Assembly (NCBI GenBank): GCA_008694505.1
Contig: VZDJ01000219.1
Location: 8,845,089-8,909,088, forward strand
Length of the DNA: 64,000 bases
Reading direction: 5' to 3'
Origin: Cyanoderma ruficeps
Lineage: Eukaryota > Chordata > Aves > Passeriformes > Timaliidae
The notes beneath the pieces are model-generated. The model had not been told where the DNA came from. It did no database searches and saw nothing but the letters and a program-made list of their open reading frames with translations. Both the position numbers and the translations under genes were made by a program. Positions 12,601-27,166 of the stretch are shown in pieces; position 1 is the first letter of the stretch; every line of letters starts with the position of its first letter.

Positions 12601-15600
12601 CAATCAAAACAGGTAGTCACAACCATGTCCTGATTCATTCACAAGTCCAAATCCTGCTGATATGTGAGAGCTGGGGAGCTATGTCCCTGGATTTCCTCAA
12701 GCTTGTGGAGGTCAAGCTGTCTCTCTCTAACACCCAACTCCAGAAAACCAACACTCACAGCTTCTCAAAGATACAACACAACATCTGTACCTACAGAAGA
12801 GGTGTTGGGCTTTGGCTTCTCTCCAGACCATTTCCTCTTCACCCGCCTCGCCCCAGGAGCTCCTCTCTGTCTTCCATCCCAAGTCATATGACACTAAGCA
12901 CCACTAGGAAAGTTAAGATCCTCTATTAAAATACAAGATGCACCCACCTCTTTATTGTTAGAGTCCCTCAAGTTCAAGAATCTCTGCTCAGTCTTTAAAC
13001 ATGCTACTTTAATGCTTCTGATGGGCAGCAGGAGGACAAACCAATGGCCAGGCCAAGAAGGGTAGAGACTTTATAAATCCCTGAAATTTGAACTGCAGCA
13101 GAGTTCCCCCAGAAGAATAGGGACACTGGGTTCGGGGGCTTGGGGTTTCTTGTGCTCCCCTCCATTGAATCACCTTGATAATTCCACTTATATCACATTC
13201 CCTTTCTGCGGAAGGACTTTTATCTTCTGGGAATTACATTTTTATATATATATATTTTTGTGCGTGTGACCTTTTGGGTTCTTTACACTAGGAAAAAGCA
13301 AGCTGAGACATGAGAAAAGCATACAGATGTTGCAATGACCTTACAGACATTTCAGACTCTTTCCTTTCTTAGCAATGCTTCTTTGCATCTGCTTGCATTA
13401 CAGTTTTATCTTTTTTAAAGGAAACAGACATTCCACCTAAATAATGCCGGAAGAATAAAAAAAGCTTGGCACAAAGAAACGAATCACTTGATCATCCCCT
13501 TTCCTCAATATGAGCATGGATTTTTTTTTCTTTAACTCACATTTTTACATGGCATTTAACCATGTCGACGGCACATAAACTGATTTGCAGTCTCTTTTAA
13601 GGAATAAATACTTGTATTGTTAAGGTATTAGTATGATAAAGTAGACCAAATTTTATATTCAAACCTTGAACAAATGCAAATTAATAAAAAGCTGAAGGAT
13701 CACTTTAAGTTTTGACTAGGGAAATGGTGTAATCCTAACAACATTACACACCACTGAAAAATATTGAGTCACGGTTTCACACGTTTCTGAAATACCTATG
13801 TCTGCCTATCTTCAGAAGACATTTTTGCTAATTTGAAAACAACTTTTCTTCACTTTCTATACTTCTGAACAATGCCCAAAACCTGTTACAGTGTTACATT
13901 CTTGATTCATCAATAATATTAATGCAGTGTAGACCTCACTGATCCATTCATCAATATAAGACACACTTGGATTTTGATAACTGTCTCTTGCATTCTGTAG
14001 TGTGAGCAGGTGCTAGCAGGTGGCTTACATTTTGCCATTTCTGGATAGCAATTTGTATTCCCACTAATGGATGGTGCAGCTAAAAAACCCAGGGATTTCT
14101 AAAAAGGGCAGTTTGTCATGCTCATGTATTTCCTTCTGTAGACCTCTGTACAGATCTATCAATCTGGACATGGACAGTCATTCCAAACAAATTCAGCAAA
14201 GCATCAAAGAGAAATGGCAAGACAGCCTTACCCAAGGACACTACAAAATACTTTGAGAGATTTATAAATAGCATATTCATAGATTAATATCATAAATTTG
14301 GTTCTACTGAGTCCATAGATATGGGGAATTACTCTGCTGCTGGAGCTCAGACTTTGGATAAGAAGAAGAATGTAATTACTTACAGTCACTAACAGTCCCG
14401 TGGGCCTTTTCACAGCCACAGAACTAATTACCCTTTCAGCTGGCTGAGTGAAAATGAGCCTGACTGCTGTTATTTCAGTTGTGGATGAGGCATGTACGAC
14501 ACAGAAACACTGGTAAGGAGTTCTGCAAGGCACCAAGGCTATGATGGCTCTGTAAAGGGGTTTCCCTGGATTGCCTTGAAGTGCTTCCTTATGGTCCAGA
14601 ATCAGCACGTCAAACACTCCTCTCCACATCTCTATGTGTCAGATACCTCCATCTACTGTGAGACAGATTTTCCTGAATCATACACCTCCAAGGAATGTGG
14701 AGGGAAACAGGATCAACAATAAAGCTGTTGACACTCGTCCTCCATCTTTTCAATTAGCAAACAAACAAAAAATGATCAAGTATATGTAAACTATGCTTAG
14801 ACTATTAATTACTTTGCCTTTTATAAAGCTTCAGCTTTAATGACTCAGCTCTTTCCTTTTCACTAATATTCTAAGATAAATTAATAGTAATACATTTTAA
14901 TAACAATATTATAATATAAAATAAAATTATTTTTGACCTGTGGATTAAAAGTAGGTCTCGGTAATCCAGGGCAAGTTTTGTAGTGGATTTGGTATAGAGC
15001 TAAAAAATTCGTCAGCATACATTTGTGCAAGATAATCTGCAGTGCACCCCGCCAGAGCTTTCATGCATCAGTTCAGCTGAGAGTTACATAAAGAGACATT
15101 TGTGAGAAAAAGGCAAGCAGCAGAGTTAAGAGATGAGCTGCTCAGGGATCAGTGCCACAACAGAGGACAGTGGCACTTTGACCACCGGCTCTCTGTCGTC
15201 CATCGCACCCATTCTGAGCGAGGGCAAGAATGGGGAACAGCCATTAGACGGCAACACCTTCAAATTGCTTCCTGTCCCTCCTGCCTCTGACCCACTGACC
15301 TAAAACAATCCACAGAACATACAGGCACTTTTAGCACAGTTCAAAGCAAGTACAGCCCTTGCTTCCCACGCTGGTGTGCTTTTTAAGCAAAAAGAGGGCC
15401 TTGAAAAATCCTTCCCTTGAAGGGAACCTGCTTCTGGGTGTTGGAGAGTGACATGGCAGGGGAATGTCACCTGTGCACATCATGGAACAGAAACACCTTC
15501 CTCTGGAAAATTAATGAGTTGTTTCTTTAGAAGAACAATGAAGACTGATCTTGATTACATGTCTGCATTTTCGTTCAAAAGACCTTAAAGGATTCACCTG

Positions 15601-15858
15601 TATTAGGTAAATCTTCTAAAAACAGTGTAATATTAGAAGTTGTTTATACACTTCTGGAAATTTCTTAGATGCTGATAACCCATAGTTACTAGAATCCAGC
15701 AACTTCATTTTGACACTGTCTTCTATACGTGTTTCTCTTTTTCTGTCCGTACTTTTTTCCATAAATTTAAGTATTAAATTTGAACTTTAGAGGCTTGTTT
15801 GGCATATATTCTTTTCTATAAATCCAAATAAAAGTCTAGATTTTAAGAGAGAAATTCT

Positions 15859-15958
15859 ATCATAAAATCATTGAATGGTTTGGAAGGGACCTTAAAAATT
15901 ACCCAGTTCCAACCTCCCCACATTTAACAATTTTGTACTTAATAGGATTGTCTCCACC
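15859..15958 (-). mobile_element. CR1 LINE 3' fragment
   Basis: It begins with ATCATAAAATCATTGAATGG followed by TTTGGAAGGGACCTTAAAAATT and CCAGTTCCAACC. This is the reverse complement of the standard avian CR1 3' end. It is about 100 bases long and diverged, and is a dead-on-arrival insertion. Confidence 0.75.
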
Positions 15959-17213
15959 ACAAACAAACAAACAAAAAAGAATTAAAATGTTATTTAACCT
16001 GAATTTTCTTCCTTTTCCCATAACTGCTTATAAAGGAGACAGCTGCTACATATTTTCTCCACCACAGAGGCTCTTTTTTACATAGATAGTATCAGTTTTT
16101 CTTTAACAGAAGCAGCAAGCAAAACCACTCATAAAACTGCCTTCCTGCCAGTGACATCATAGTCTAACATAACCTATGCTGGGAAAGGTGTCCTTAGCTT
16201 AGGTTGATAGAAAACATCTACAGGATTGTGCAAAATAAGTATACAGTGAAATATACAAGGATATGTTTAAAAAAGAAAATAATGTTGCAAATAACATCAA
16301 CAGAAGTACAGGTATTAAAAAAAAACCCCAAAACAATTCATGAAGGTCATTACCTACTTGAAAACTCAAATGTGAAAACAAAGACACAGAGACTTGTTGG
16401 ACTGACATAAGAGAAAGAAAATTCTGCTATTAACAGCAGAAACTGTTCATTTGACACAGTGATGATAGACTGATTCCAGAGTGACAGTTGTTATCCAGCC
16501 ACCAGAAGGAATTGCCATTCTGCTAAGTAATGTTTTGAGTACGAACAAATTTCCATAAGAATAAAATTTTCAAATCTGTATTCAGGCATAAAATAGCTTG
16601 GATAAAATATTAATCCTACAGGTGAAAAGTGCTTCCTAAGCTCTTTCCACAGGGAATCACCGCTCTGCAGGTGGGCAACATACATAAATCTGTGTAATGT
16701 GTTATTTATTTTTACCACAGACACTGTCTAAGAGAGTGATTGGAATTCATGCAAATACCCAGGCAGGAAAGCTTGCAGTTCATAGTGTGCATTATAAACA
16801 CTTGCTGCTTTCCCCTCTGCTTCACCAGGAAGACATAATATTTCTAAGGCTTGATATGCAGCAGTACAAAGATTATGTTACAGTAATATAAAATAACAAA
16901 AGGTCTACTTTCTCCTTGGTCTATGGAAAGAAAATACAGAGTCATTAACTTGGTCATCATAACACAGCTGCAAGATTGTTTTGTGAAGACTTCATTTTTC
17001 AAGAAAAGAGAAATACTGCACAGCTATAGACATCACATGGAGCTAACACCAACTTGGCGGCACACCTCCATCCTGCCTTGCTATCAACTCCAACACATTA
17101 ACTTAATCAGTGCAGAACAGCTCTCAAATACACAGGGTCAGCTCCTCCCACCTTTAGGGACAGAAAATACTAAAGAGAAGTGATGTAGTGCACTGGAATA
17201 TCTAATCAGCAGA

Positions 17214-17300
17214 TCACACAGAATCAATCAGGTTGGAAGAGACCTCTGAGACGACATGGTTGTTCACCACCTAAAAAGCACACAAGCAGTGCCATGGTTG
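17214..17300 (-). mobile_element. CR1-like 3' fragment, diverged
   Basis: CACAGAATCAATCAGGTTGG then AAGAGACCTCTGAGACGACATGG resembles the old CR1 subfamily tail (the AATCATCAGGTTGGAAAAGACCTCTGAGATCATCGAG type) in reverse orientation. It is short and weakly conserved. Confidence 0.6.
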
Positions 17301-18417
17301 AAAAAGCAGAAATAGGAGGACCAGGGAATGGCTTGAATGTGTGCAAGTCTGCTTTACACAGCGTTAGAAAAGACTCATCCTGTAAGCACAGGTTCAGGAA
17401 TCTGTCTCCCACCTGGAATAACTCTCAAGAAGGGGAATGCTGGATTCCACACTCTCCCTGTGCTGAGCCTAACACCCAAGGACTGGTCTACATCTCAGTT
17501 ACACACAATTACAGTCCCTCCATCAGCTCACCAGAAGTTATTTACAGGAAGTTCTGCAAAGTGATTGCTGAGGAAATCCCTCACATGTCCATAACGCAAT
17601 CAAAACAAAGGCTGTGGTGCAACATTTGTCTTCATTACATGTGCTACTTCAGTTCTAGAAAATTACTTTTAGCCTGTCACGTAGTTTGAACACTTCCAAG
17701 TCCAACATTAATTTTGAGATAGAGCCTTCAGCCCAAACCAGGGTAGATTCCAGAGTATACTGAGCACAGGCACCTAAAACCCAATATTTCAGATATACAA
17801 AGCTAAAATATGCATCATCTCCAGTAACTACATTTTTTTAAAAGCTTACCATAAGTAAGAGTAAATATTTGGAACTCAACATGCTGAAGAAAGTATTGAT
17901 CTTTTTCCCAAATACCAACCACCCAAACAGCTGCCTGGCTACCTTACAAGACACTCTTTTACCCACAGCAGCTCTCGAATTTTACATCTTAGATGGTATG
18001 TCAACCAACCAGAACTACTGGGCCTATTGATAAAGCTTCAAAACCAACACACTGGTCTTCTGAGCTGAAACAGAGAGTGAAAAATGATTTCCTAATGAAA
18101 GACAGACCCAATCTTACTGCCGTAAAGCAACTGCCAAATCTAACAGCACTGTAAGAAAGAAGGTATTAAAGTTATAATCAAACCCACTGTATGATTTAAC
18201 ATCTAATAGAGCCAACAATGCTAAAGCTGTTTTAGCAGTAAAAGCCTTTTTTCCCGACACAAAGGTATTCCAGACCATGGGAAAACTACAAATCATTGCT
18301 AAATAGAGCATATTTATTTAAATATTCTTACAGGAACTGAAAATTTAAGAGGTTACTACAACTGTAGAAAGAGAAATGGGGAATATACAACCAAAAAAAA
18401 AAAAAAAAAAAGAGAAG

Positions 18418-18468
18418 NNNNNNNNNNNNNNNNNNNNNNNNNNNNNNNNNNNNNNNNNNNNNNNNNNN
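18418..18468. other. Assembly gap, 51 N
   Basis: A run of N that directly follows an A-run of about 20 bases and AGAGAAG, inside RNF130 intron 2. The length may be an estimate. Confidence 0.99.
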
Positions 18469-19564
18469 ATTATTTATAAAGATGTCTAAGGACAGTACCT
18501 GAGATAAAAAGCAATTAACGGGCTTTGAATTGCTACATAGCAGTCAAAACTCCCCTGCAAAATTCCTGTGGTTTAGAGAGCTGGGAAGGTCAAACCCCCC
18601 AGTCATCTTCCTTGTCAAAAAAAGAAAGAAACAACCATAGCATTTCTTTAGTAAAGGAATTCAAGTCTAATTGTGTGGCAATATGCAGAGCAATAATTGA
18701 GAAATTCTAGTTTCCAAGCAACCCCCTATGCTAAAAGAGACTGACAATATTCTAAAATATAAATCAGATGGCAGTATCACCACCAAATACAGAGATATGC
18801 CTTTTCTGATTAAGCTAAATAGTTCCAAAATGAGAAAACCTTCTGGAAAATGAAAAAGGTAGTTACCAGAATTGCAAAAATAATTTTTAACCAAGGAAAA
18901 TGATTACATATGAGGCTTCCAGCAACAAAAGTAAGTCACCAGGAACAGTAAAATTTTACATATAGACAGCTGTAAAAAAAGAGAACTCTCTAGAAAAACA
19001 GACTTCCAGCATTATTCTAGACAATTTACAGAGGCCACTGCCCTCCAAATCACTGTTTTGTTGATTACTGTATGGCACTCAGACTTTCATTGTAGAAAGA
19101 GAACCCTCTCTAAATTGTCATTAAAAAAGCATGCAAGCTCAAGTCCCAAAATACAACTGTTAACATTTGAAGGTCCCCCATCAGAACAGTGAGTTGAAGA
19201 CCTGTTGCTATATAGAATTCTTCAGGTTCAGATCCTCTGTAAAATTCTAGATCTTCCATTATATATGTATGTTAGCTTATCTTTTGCAGAAAGGTTTGAA
19301 AGATTGCTCCTCAGATCTTACAGGCATTTCCTCACTCCAATACACCCACATCCCCACTGCAGAGGAAAGTGTTCCTCATTGGACAGATGTATGCTAAAGG
19401 AAAATAACTTCCCAGAATTATTGGCTTATTTCACTATATTGCATATATGCAAATATCATTAGGGAATGGGCTACTTCCAATACCATCTGTGCAATGCCCA
19501 AGGCTCTTTAGCAATAGTTTATGTGGCAAAAGCATTATAATGAAAGAGATCACATTTTATTTAC

Positions 19565-19759
19565 CTTGATGAGTCATCGTGACAGGTTCTTCACTGGATA
19601 TATTGTTGTAAATGACCACAGCTGTGGCATTATGTGAAGCTGCTCGCAGTATTTTCTCTTTAAATGTACAGTTTCCTCTCTGTAGTAAAGCAATCCACTG
19701 CTTGGTGTTTGGTGGGACTTGGAAACGTGTTCGAGGGTCACAGCCCAGACGATCTGCAA
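19565..19759 (-). CDS. RNF130: RNF130 exon 2: core of PA domain
   Basis: 64 full codons with split codons at both ends, acceptor TTTCAG|TT and donor CAAG|GTAAAT. It encodes [13 protein letters not shown], then [22 protein letters not shown] and PVTMTH. These are the hallmark strands of the PA fold, which in this family is thought to bind substrate in the endosomal lumen. The NCT and NAT/NIS sequons are potential glycosylation sites. The exon is isolated between introns of about 9.8 and 12.9 kb. Confidence 0.97.
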
Positions 19760-22700
19760 CTGAAATGGGAAACAAATTTACACAGACGCCAATTTCTCCT
19801 AACAGGCAAAACAAAGAAAAAGAAAAAAAAATTAAAATTCTAATTCCAAGTTGCTGAAGTATTTAAATGTTATGCACTAGGAAGCCACTATTCTCTTGTG
19901 AAGAAAGTCTAAAGATAACTGTATTCTTATGAAAAAAAGATTTTAAAAAAAGAAGTCTCATGCATTGAAAGCTGTGACTATATGCCCAAGAATTAGGCTC
20001 ACTAACACAAGCTATTTTTAACTCCAGTGCAGCTAGAACAATGAATTCACATTCAAATCAATACCTGCCTAGAGGCTGAAAAACATTAGAATATGGTTCA
20101 TCTGCTATAGGCATTTACAAAACAGCTGTTTATCAGTCATTCTGGGGAGTAGAAATCTTTTTTTCTACCTAAGGCAGCCATAAATATCACCGCAGTGAAG
20201 TACAACTAAACAAAGCAGGTTGTGAAAACAAGATTTCAGAGTTATCTGCCATGTGCAAGCTACTGTAAAAAAGGACAACATTAAAAGCTGATCTAGTAAA
20301 ACCCTAGCAGCCAACATCAGCTTTTTACATATGCACATTTTGTCTATAAGGAAATGTATTCAAACTCATAGAGAAACAAACGGGTTTCTGAACACAATGC
20401 ACTCGTCAGCTAAACAGGTATAGATGGCATAAAGGAAGAGTAACAGAAACGGCAAATGCCAGATGTCTGAATTCAACAGTGTGCAAAGCTCTTTTGTCCC
20501 TTCTGATGGTGTAACATACCCTGGAACAACCCAAAGCCACAGAGCTGTGTACAAAAGGCACAAAACTCAAGGCAGAAGTAATTTCACAGCAGCTGAAGCT
20601 GATGAAAGATGCATCTGTTTGCACAACTGGAAACACAGTTTAGTCTGATACACTGGTCATATCATTAACGGATTTTATAAATTTAGAGCCAACAACAGTT
20701 TACAGTGCAAATATATTTAACCTTTCAAACGCTAAGAATATAATAATCTTTGGCTACTAAAAATAGTTGGGATAAACAGTGATTTTTTTCAAGATATAAA
20801 AAAACCATTTATTTGCATAATAGCTCTGAAAACATTACAGTTCTGCAAAGTAAGACCAAATCAAATGAAGTCTCCCAGTTTTGTTCCTTTTCAAGAAGTG
20901 AGTTCATACAACCATGAGATTTCAGCAAAAAATCTAACACTAAAAAAATATCCAGTTTAACATATTAGCTGGAAACAAAACAAAAGGTCTTTTTAAGCAC
21001 TCTCAGCTTAACACAGCTGAGGTTAAAACCTATAACAAAGGAGATTCAAAGAGCTAAAGATGTTTTCTGAAACAAGAAAGAAAATCTGCTTGCTTAAAGC
21101 TAGCTAGTGCAGATGAATCTATACTGTGGCAGACATACAGGAAGTCATTTCGTCTCTTAATTTGGACAAGAAGTGCCTCTCCCTGTTCCCCTGGAAGGAG
21201 GGTGGGGAGCCAGACACCAGCACATCCTTTTCACAATTGTTTTTCAAGCCTGTATTAGACATCTCAGACATGGAGGGCTATTTGCTATATTTTTGTTTCA
21301 TACAGGCATCAGGGAAAACCTGAAATACAGATGCCCAAAGCCAAATTTTATAGTGTTTTCTTCCATTACCCTGATACCGTTACTGGAATCCCTGTGGAAA
21401 TTGCTAGCTAGCACTGATCCACACGTGTTTTACAGCACTGGTGATGGCCATCACACACATCAACACTCACAGAGGAGCATGGTCATGCCCACTGCACTTT
21501 TGCAGCTTGTCTTTGTAACCTTAAATTTGAGAACAGTATGTATCTTTTAAAGGAATTACAGTTCTTTTTGAAAATGTGGAAGAATCACAACACTGAACAT
21601 ATGCCACCAACCTTTTTGCCCTCTGTTAAGATTAAAGCTGTTTAATGCACAAGTCCCCCTTGTTCTGAACTTTTCCGCTCAAAAAGATGCAAGGGGGAAA
21701 GCACCAGCAGACTATGATAGGAAGTTTCTCAAGCCTTGAAAGCTAAAAATCCCATCCTTCTCCTATGAAATCATATTCAAGAATCTCAAGTATGATACAT
21801 CTGTTGGAAAATACCATTTTCTAAATGGCTACAATTCCACAGAATCCCCTAAAACAGCTAAAAATAACTCTTGAAGTAGATGCTATGGCCAACATAAATT
21901 TATCTAAAATATATAGGATTATTAAAAACATTAACCCTACAGATTATGTACTGGTTCCTTCAGTACAATCATGACCAAAACTAAAATATGAAGTGAAAAC
22001 AAAAATGGCCACAAAAACAAGGTCATGGGTTATTACAGGGAAAAGCCATAAAAGCAACACAGAGCACCTTGAATGAGGAGGAAGCATTCTCAAAATCCAT
22101 GTAAGCACCTTGAAATTTGTATGCTTGAAAATTTTTAGCTTAAAAAGCAACAGAGAAAGCAGTAAGAGATAACAGAAACTGCATCTGTGGGAAAATTAGT
22201 ACAAAATTTTCTACCTCAGAGATCAAAGTCTGTCTCAGCTGTGGACAGAGCTATGAAATGTTACTGGGTAAAGCAACAGAATTAGGAAACAAGATATTAA
22301 GAGATAAAAGCTTTCCAGATATAGACCAACAAATACCACTCAAATGCTTACAGCATCTTATTCCTGACGAGGTGTGTTCAGTATATCATGATGCAAATTT
22401 AACAGCTGACATCAGCTCAGTACTATTTAATACAAAAACACTGAGGAAAATTTGGTTGATTTAGATAAATCTGAACTGTCTGCAAGTCACTTGAGATTTA
22501 ATAAAAAGTCACAACCCACTTTTCATTAGCATTCTATTACACCACACAAATGTTAAGTAATCTTTTCACTTTTAACTAAATATAATTCAGAAACAATAGC
22601 GAAAAATGTGGGGTGCTCTGCTTGTCTATTGAATAGACCAAAAATAGTCTGAAAAACGTGGAAGTCTTAAAATCACAGTCATCCTTCTAGAATAATGAGG

Positions 22701-22885
22701 TGGTTACAATAAAACATCTCCCGTACAGCTCAGGTGTCAGGGATATCAGTGGGCACTGAAGGGGACACACACAAACAGGGTCAGCCAGAATCATCACTGA
22801 CACTTTCCACTACCCTGCCATCTATGACCTGCTATCCAAAGTTCAACCAGAATCAACAGCACACAGGTCTCAAGCATTACCTGGA

Positions 22886-23332
22886 TGATCATAGAATTGT
22901 TTGGATTGGAAAAGACCTCTAAGATCATCGAATCCAACCACTAATCTGGCACTGTTGTGTTCACCACCAAACCATGTTCCCAAGTACCACATCTCCAAGT
23001 CTTTTAAATCCCTCCAGGTATGGTGACTCCACCACTGCCCTGGGCAGTCTGGTTCAGTGCTTGACAAACCTTTCAGTGATGAAATTTTTCCTAATATCAA
23101 ATCTAACTCCCTCCAGGCACAGCCTGAGGCAGTTTCCTCTCATTGTGCCACTTGCTACCTGGGAGAAGATGTTGAACCACCTGGCTCCATCCGCCTGGGG
23201 TTTTAGACAGCAACAAGGTAGCCTCTCCTCATCAGACCTGTGCTTCAGCCCCTTCCCCAGCTCCTCTGTCCTTCTCTGGATATGCTCCACTATGTCAATG
23301 TCTTTCTTGGAGTTGAGAGGCCCAAAACTGAT
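22886..23332 (-). mobile_element. CR1 LINE 3' segment, about 450 bp
   Basis: The longest CR1 copy here. It opens with GATCATAGAATTGTTTGGAT and AAAAGACCTCTAAGATCATCGAATCC. It continues through the CR1 hallmarks CAGTGATGAAATTTTTCCTAAT, CTCCCTCCAGGCACAGCCTGAGG and CTCCTCTGTCCTTCTCTGGA. The orientation is the reverse complement of CR1, so the element reads on the minus strand, the same as RNF130. It is truncated at its 5' side and no intact reverse transcriptase frame remains. Confidence 0.85.
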
Positions 23333-26181
23333 GTTACTTGCCAGAATGAAAAGCAACTTCAAATTAAATTATTCTAAAACAAATCACTTGCACAGAAAAT
23401 AATACGATCAGAAGCCACTCATGGAAGTTCAGAAGATGAAAGCACACAGAATACCATTTAAGTTTCCCTACAGGTGTACTACTCTTCTGGCTTATTTGAA
23501 ATATAAGCTATTTACCCTGCCTGTCTCTGTGTTTATCTAGGCATCATGTGTTGGCAAAAACTCCAGTTTTCTGTTAAAAGTGGCAGCCCGCTGAGTTAAA
23601 GAGCTATGTAAAATGTTGTTGTAAATATCCCCCTTCCTACCGTAAGTCCCAACACCACAGAAGAGCCTCTTTACAAAAGAATCAGCTGTGATTTAAGTAC
23701 CTACCATTAGGCTCATGTTTGTTTTCTGCTTTAGGAGAGTTTCAGTTTCCTTCTGCAGAACACACAGGGCTGCTCAATCTCTATAAATGTTTCCCCTTGA
23801 GCATTTTTTATAATTCAAGACCCCCTTCTGCTGAAGGACTAAGGTTTGTGACAGCATTTTAGGGATTCATGGGAAAAAAACAGTTAACGCAACAGATCCA
23901 ACCAAGGTTCCTCAACTACTGAAAAAGTAGTGGCAAGCTCACATCAGCACAGCAACTCTACTTTCCCCCTCTTCTTTTCCAATTGCTTGACCATGTTTTA
24001 GACTTCTTCCTACAAGAAGGAGAGCCATTTTGTGGAGCAAAAATGAAATTAAAAGGGCAGCTCGCAGGGATTTGTCAGAAGTTCCCCAAGTTCTGAACTG
24101 TGGCTGGGTTTGCTCTTTCCCAGGCTGTGTATTCCTGCTGCTCTTGCATTGCTGTGAACACCACTGTGACACCTCCCTTCAGCCAAGGCTGCTGCACAGG
24201 TTATCAGACTTTGTCCCCTTTTCACAGAAACATCCCACTCCCTGGGCATTAACCATTCTATTCTATGCAGGGTTTTTTCCTCTTCTTTTTTTTCCTCTGA
24301 AGGTCAGATATCTTGCTATTGATTTCATCTTAGCTAATACTGTACTCTGGAAAGCCAGCACCAGTTGCCAGAGCTGGTCTGTCTCAGCTACACATACAGA
24401 AATCATTTTAAATTCTGACCTTCAGTCACTGTAATACAATAGCTGGAGAGACACCACTAGTATTTGGAGGGACAGCAGCCCAAGAGGCTTGTTGCGAAAG
24501 ACACCACACAAGAACACAGGAAGGTGCAGGGTCATGCACACTGTACCCCAAAGTATTCCCTCCCTACAGTTCTGCTGCCCAGGTAGGCACTAGACAGAAC
24601 ACCTGACTGGTAAAATGAGACAGCTTTGTGCAACACATTAATTATAATCCTGTGATAAAATTTCCAGAAAAGGAATTCAGTTGGGAAATTTCACAGAGAC
24701 AACTCAGCAGTGCTGATGGATTATTTCAAGGAATGGTACTAGTTATTTTCTATCCCATTAGAGCTTAATACACGCAATGGACATTTTCTTTCAATGCATT
24801 ACTACTTGTGTTATTATCAATACAGCCCTTATTCAAGCCAGTCATAATTTCTACTTTGTAAGGTGATGCCAATGAATCAATGAATTATGTACAGCAACGT
24901 TTTATTTTCAATAGCTTTTTCAGGTAATTGCTTTGGCTAAAGCTGGCTTTAGCACGAAAAGAAACTCTTCGAACAAGAGGTAATCTTGTTTCAGGGAGGA
25001 AGTTAAACAAAAGAAAATCACTGAAGCTTAGAAGAGTCCTATAATAGTTCAGATTTAATCTTGTTAGCTCAGTAAGTATTCTACAATTATGGCTATATAC
25101 TCCAATATATAACCTCCATTTTTGCTATCAATTAATGACTACTAATTAAGCTGGATACAAAGATCAATGATGAAAGACAGAAGCGTGGCACAAGATTCTT
25201 CTTCCCCTATTCTACTGATATATTTGCTTGTTGCATTTTCCTTACTGGTTTGGATTCTGGGCCAGAATTTCTGTCTGAATGCTGCCTAAAGCTCAGCAGT
25301 TACCAGGAAACTGGCATTTCAAACCTTCTGCAGCTAAAACTTGTTCACACAACATGTTTATGAAGTGCCAGATGCTACAGAATGCTGTAGTTACAGCACT
25401 ATGCACAAGATACACTTCCTTCCTAACACTGAGCCAATATTGTTTCTTCCACACTTTCACCTTTTTCTAACACATGTTTTTCCTCACATTCTCAGCCTCC
25501 TTGCCCAGCCCCAACCCTTACACCTCTTTGGGAGCTCTCCTTTCTCTGAGCTATCTCTCCAAAGCAGCTGTTGTACAACCACCACCTCCCTAAAGCCCTT
25601 TAGAGTCCATTCCTTTCTACCCCTCTTCACCCTCTCATTCCTGGCTCAGTGAATTTTAACAGTTCAAGTTTGACTCTGCTGCTATTTCCTTTCCTATGAA
25701 CCCCATCACCAGTCCTGCTCACCCTACCCTGCCTGCTTTCCAGCTTCCCAAGTCAGCCAAGGTGCACAAAACCTTACTTCCCAAGCAAGTCCTAGAAGGG
25801 GACTTTTAAGAACACACAAGACTGAATTTCCAGTCCTCACACTGGAATCCAAGCACAGAAAAAAAGCAATAACCCAGATTCAACAGCCACGAAGACTCCT
25901 GTTCCCCATGGAGAATGTTTTTGAGATAACTAAGCCACAAAGCACTGCAGTTTCTACCAAGAACCATTAAGCTGAGTATTCAGTGGCTTCTAGCTTGGTT
26001 TGCCATGGCCAGGGGAATATGCCTGACACCTAAAGGTCTGCACCACAACTGGTGTCAGGCACCCAGTAGCAAAGAAGAGTAAAAGCACAGGTCACTGGAG
26101 TGGCACATGGCTGAACATGCATGGTGCAGGCACAGACATCCAGGAGTGCTCAGGCAGCTGCTGTGAGAGGACTGGGCTGAA

Positions 26182-26322
26182 ATGACCTGGAAGTGTTCAA
26201 GGCCAGGCTGGACGAGGCTTTGACCAACCTGGTCTAGGAGGGTGTCCCTTCCCAAGGCAGGAGGCTTGGAACTAGACAATCTTTAAAGTCCTTTCCAACC
26301 CAAACCACTCTATGATTCTATG
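26182..26322 (+). mobile_element. CR1 LINE 3' fragment
   Basis: TGACCTGGAAGTGTTCAAGG leads through GGTCTAGGAGGGTGTCCCT and AAAGTCCTTTCCAACCC to the terminal CTATGATTCTATGAAAA. This is a classic CR1 tail in sense orientation, antisense to the host gene. Confidence 0.85.
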
Positions 26323-27166
26323 AAAATGTCTGGTTGCACGAAGTCAAAATAACAGAGTAAGAACTGAGAAGTATTCTGGAACCTCACTGAAGGAATACTA
26401 TAGACTTGAACTAAACTATCAGAAAACCTGCATCAGGCTGTGAAGATGAATTTCACTTCTCTCCTCCCATGCACAACAAGAGGAGCTTTTTTTTTTTGAA
26501 TCTGCAAGCATTCATGTCCAGAAGTGTTTTAAAACACTCTTCTAATAAGAAACTAAGCCACGACAAGAGAGATTAACAATTTAGAGGAGGCAAGAAAGGG
26601 AACTCAAAGTAGAAGAACGGAAGAGAGATTAATAAAGAAACTATGCTGCTCTCGTGCATTTAATGTGCTTGGAAAAATCTGCCCCCGCAGGTGCTGAATG
26701 TACACCCAGCAGCCAAGTGTGACCAAGAGCTCGCTGGAGCTGCACTTTCACAAGTCACATTCACAGGCAGTCATGCCAATTACTGCCACTCCACTCCCAG
26801 GGGAACATTGCCTTTGAAAGCCCCTATCAATTTCATACAAGCTCTATAAAAAGAACACGGAAAGAGTTTTAATACATGTATTAACATGACAAGGTTGAAT
26901 TCCATTAAAGAAAGCCTGCTAAAGAAATGGGAGAAGTCATTGACAACAAGCTGCACTGAGATTTAAAGGACGGGTGACCACACAGGACTGGCTTCAAAAA
27001 GTAGTACATAAAATATTGGCCATATTCAAGAATAGAAATCAAGAAACACCACAGAACATTTAAAATTACAAATGGTGTGTGGTCAGCAGCAGATCATTGT
27101 CCCTAAACATTGAATTAGTAAATTAATTTATTTCCCTGCAGGCAATGAGTAAGGGATGTAATAAGA

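Larger units (their letters stand above)
6614..19564 (-). other. RNF130 intron 2
   Basis: A 12.95 kb AT-rich intron. It holds two short CR1 tails (about 15859-15958 and 17214-17300), an AT dinucleotide run near 13240, a GTT-rich run near 9928-9950, and a poly-A run followed by a 51-base assembly gap at 18418-18468. No coding exon was found. Mammalian miR-340, which is hosted in RNF130, was looked for by eye and not seen. Confidence 0.8.

Noticed and set aside
22974..23402. 142-codon plus-strand frame in RNF130 intron 1
   Set aside because: It lies within the CR1 copy, on the strand opposite to the element, and is not a gene.
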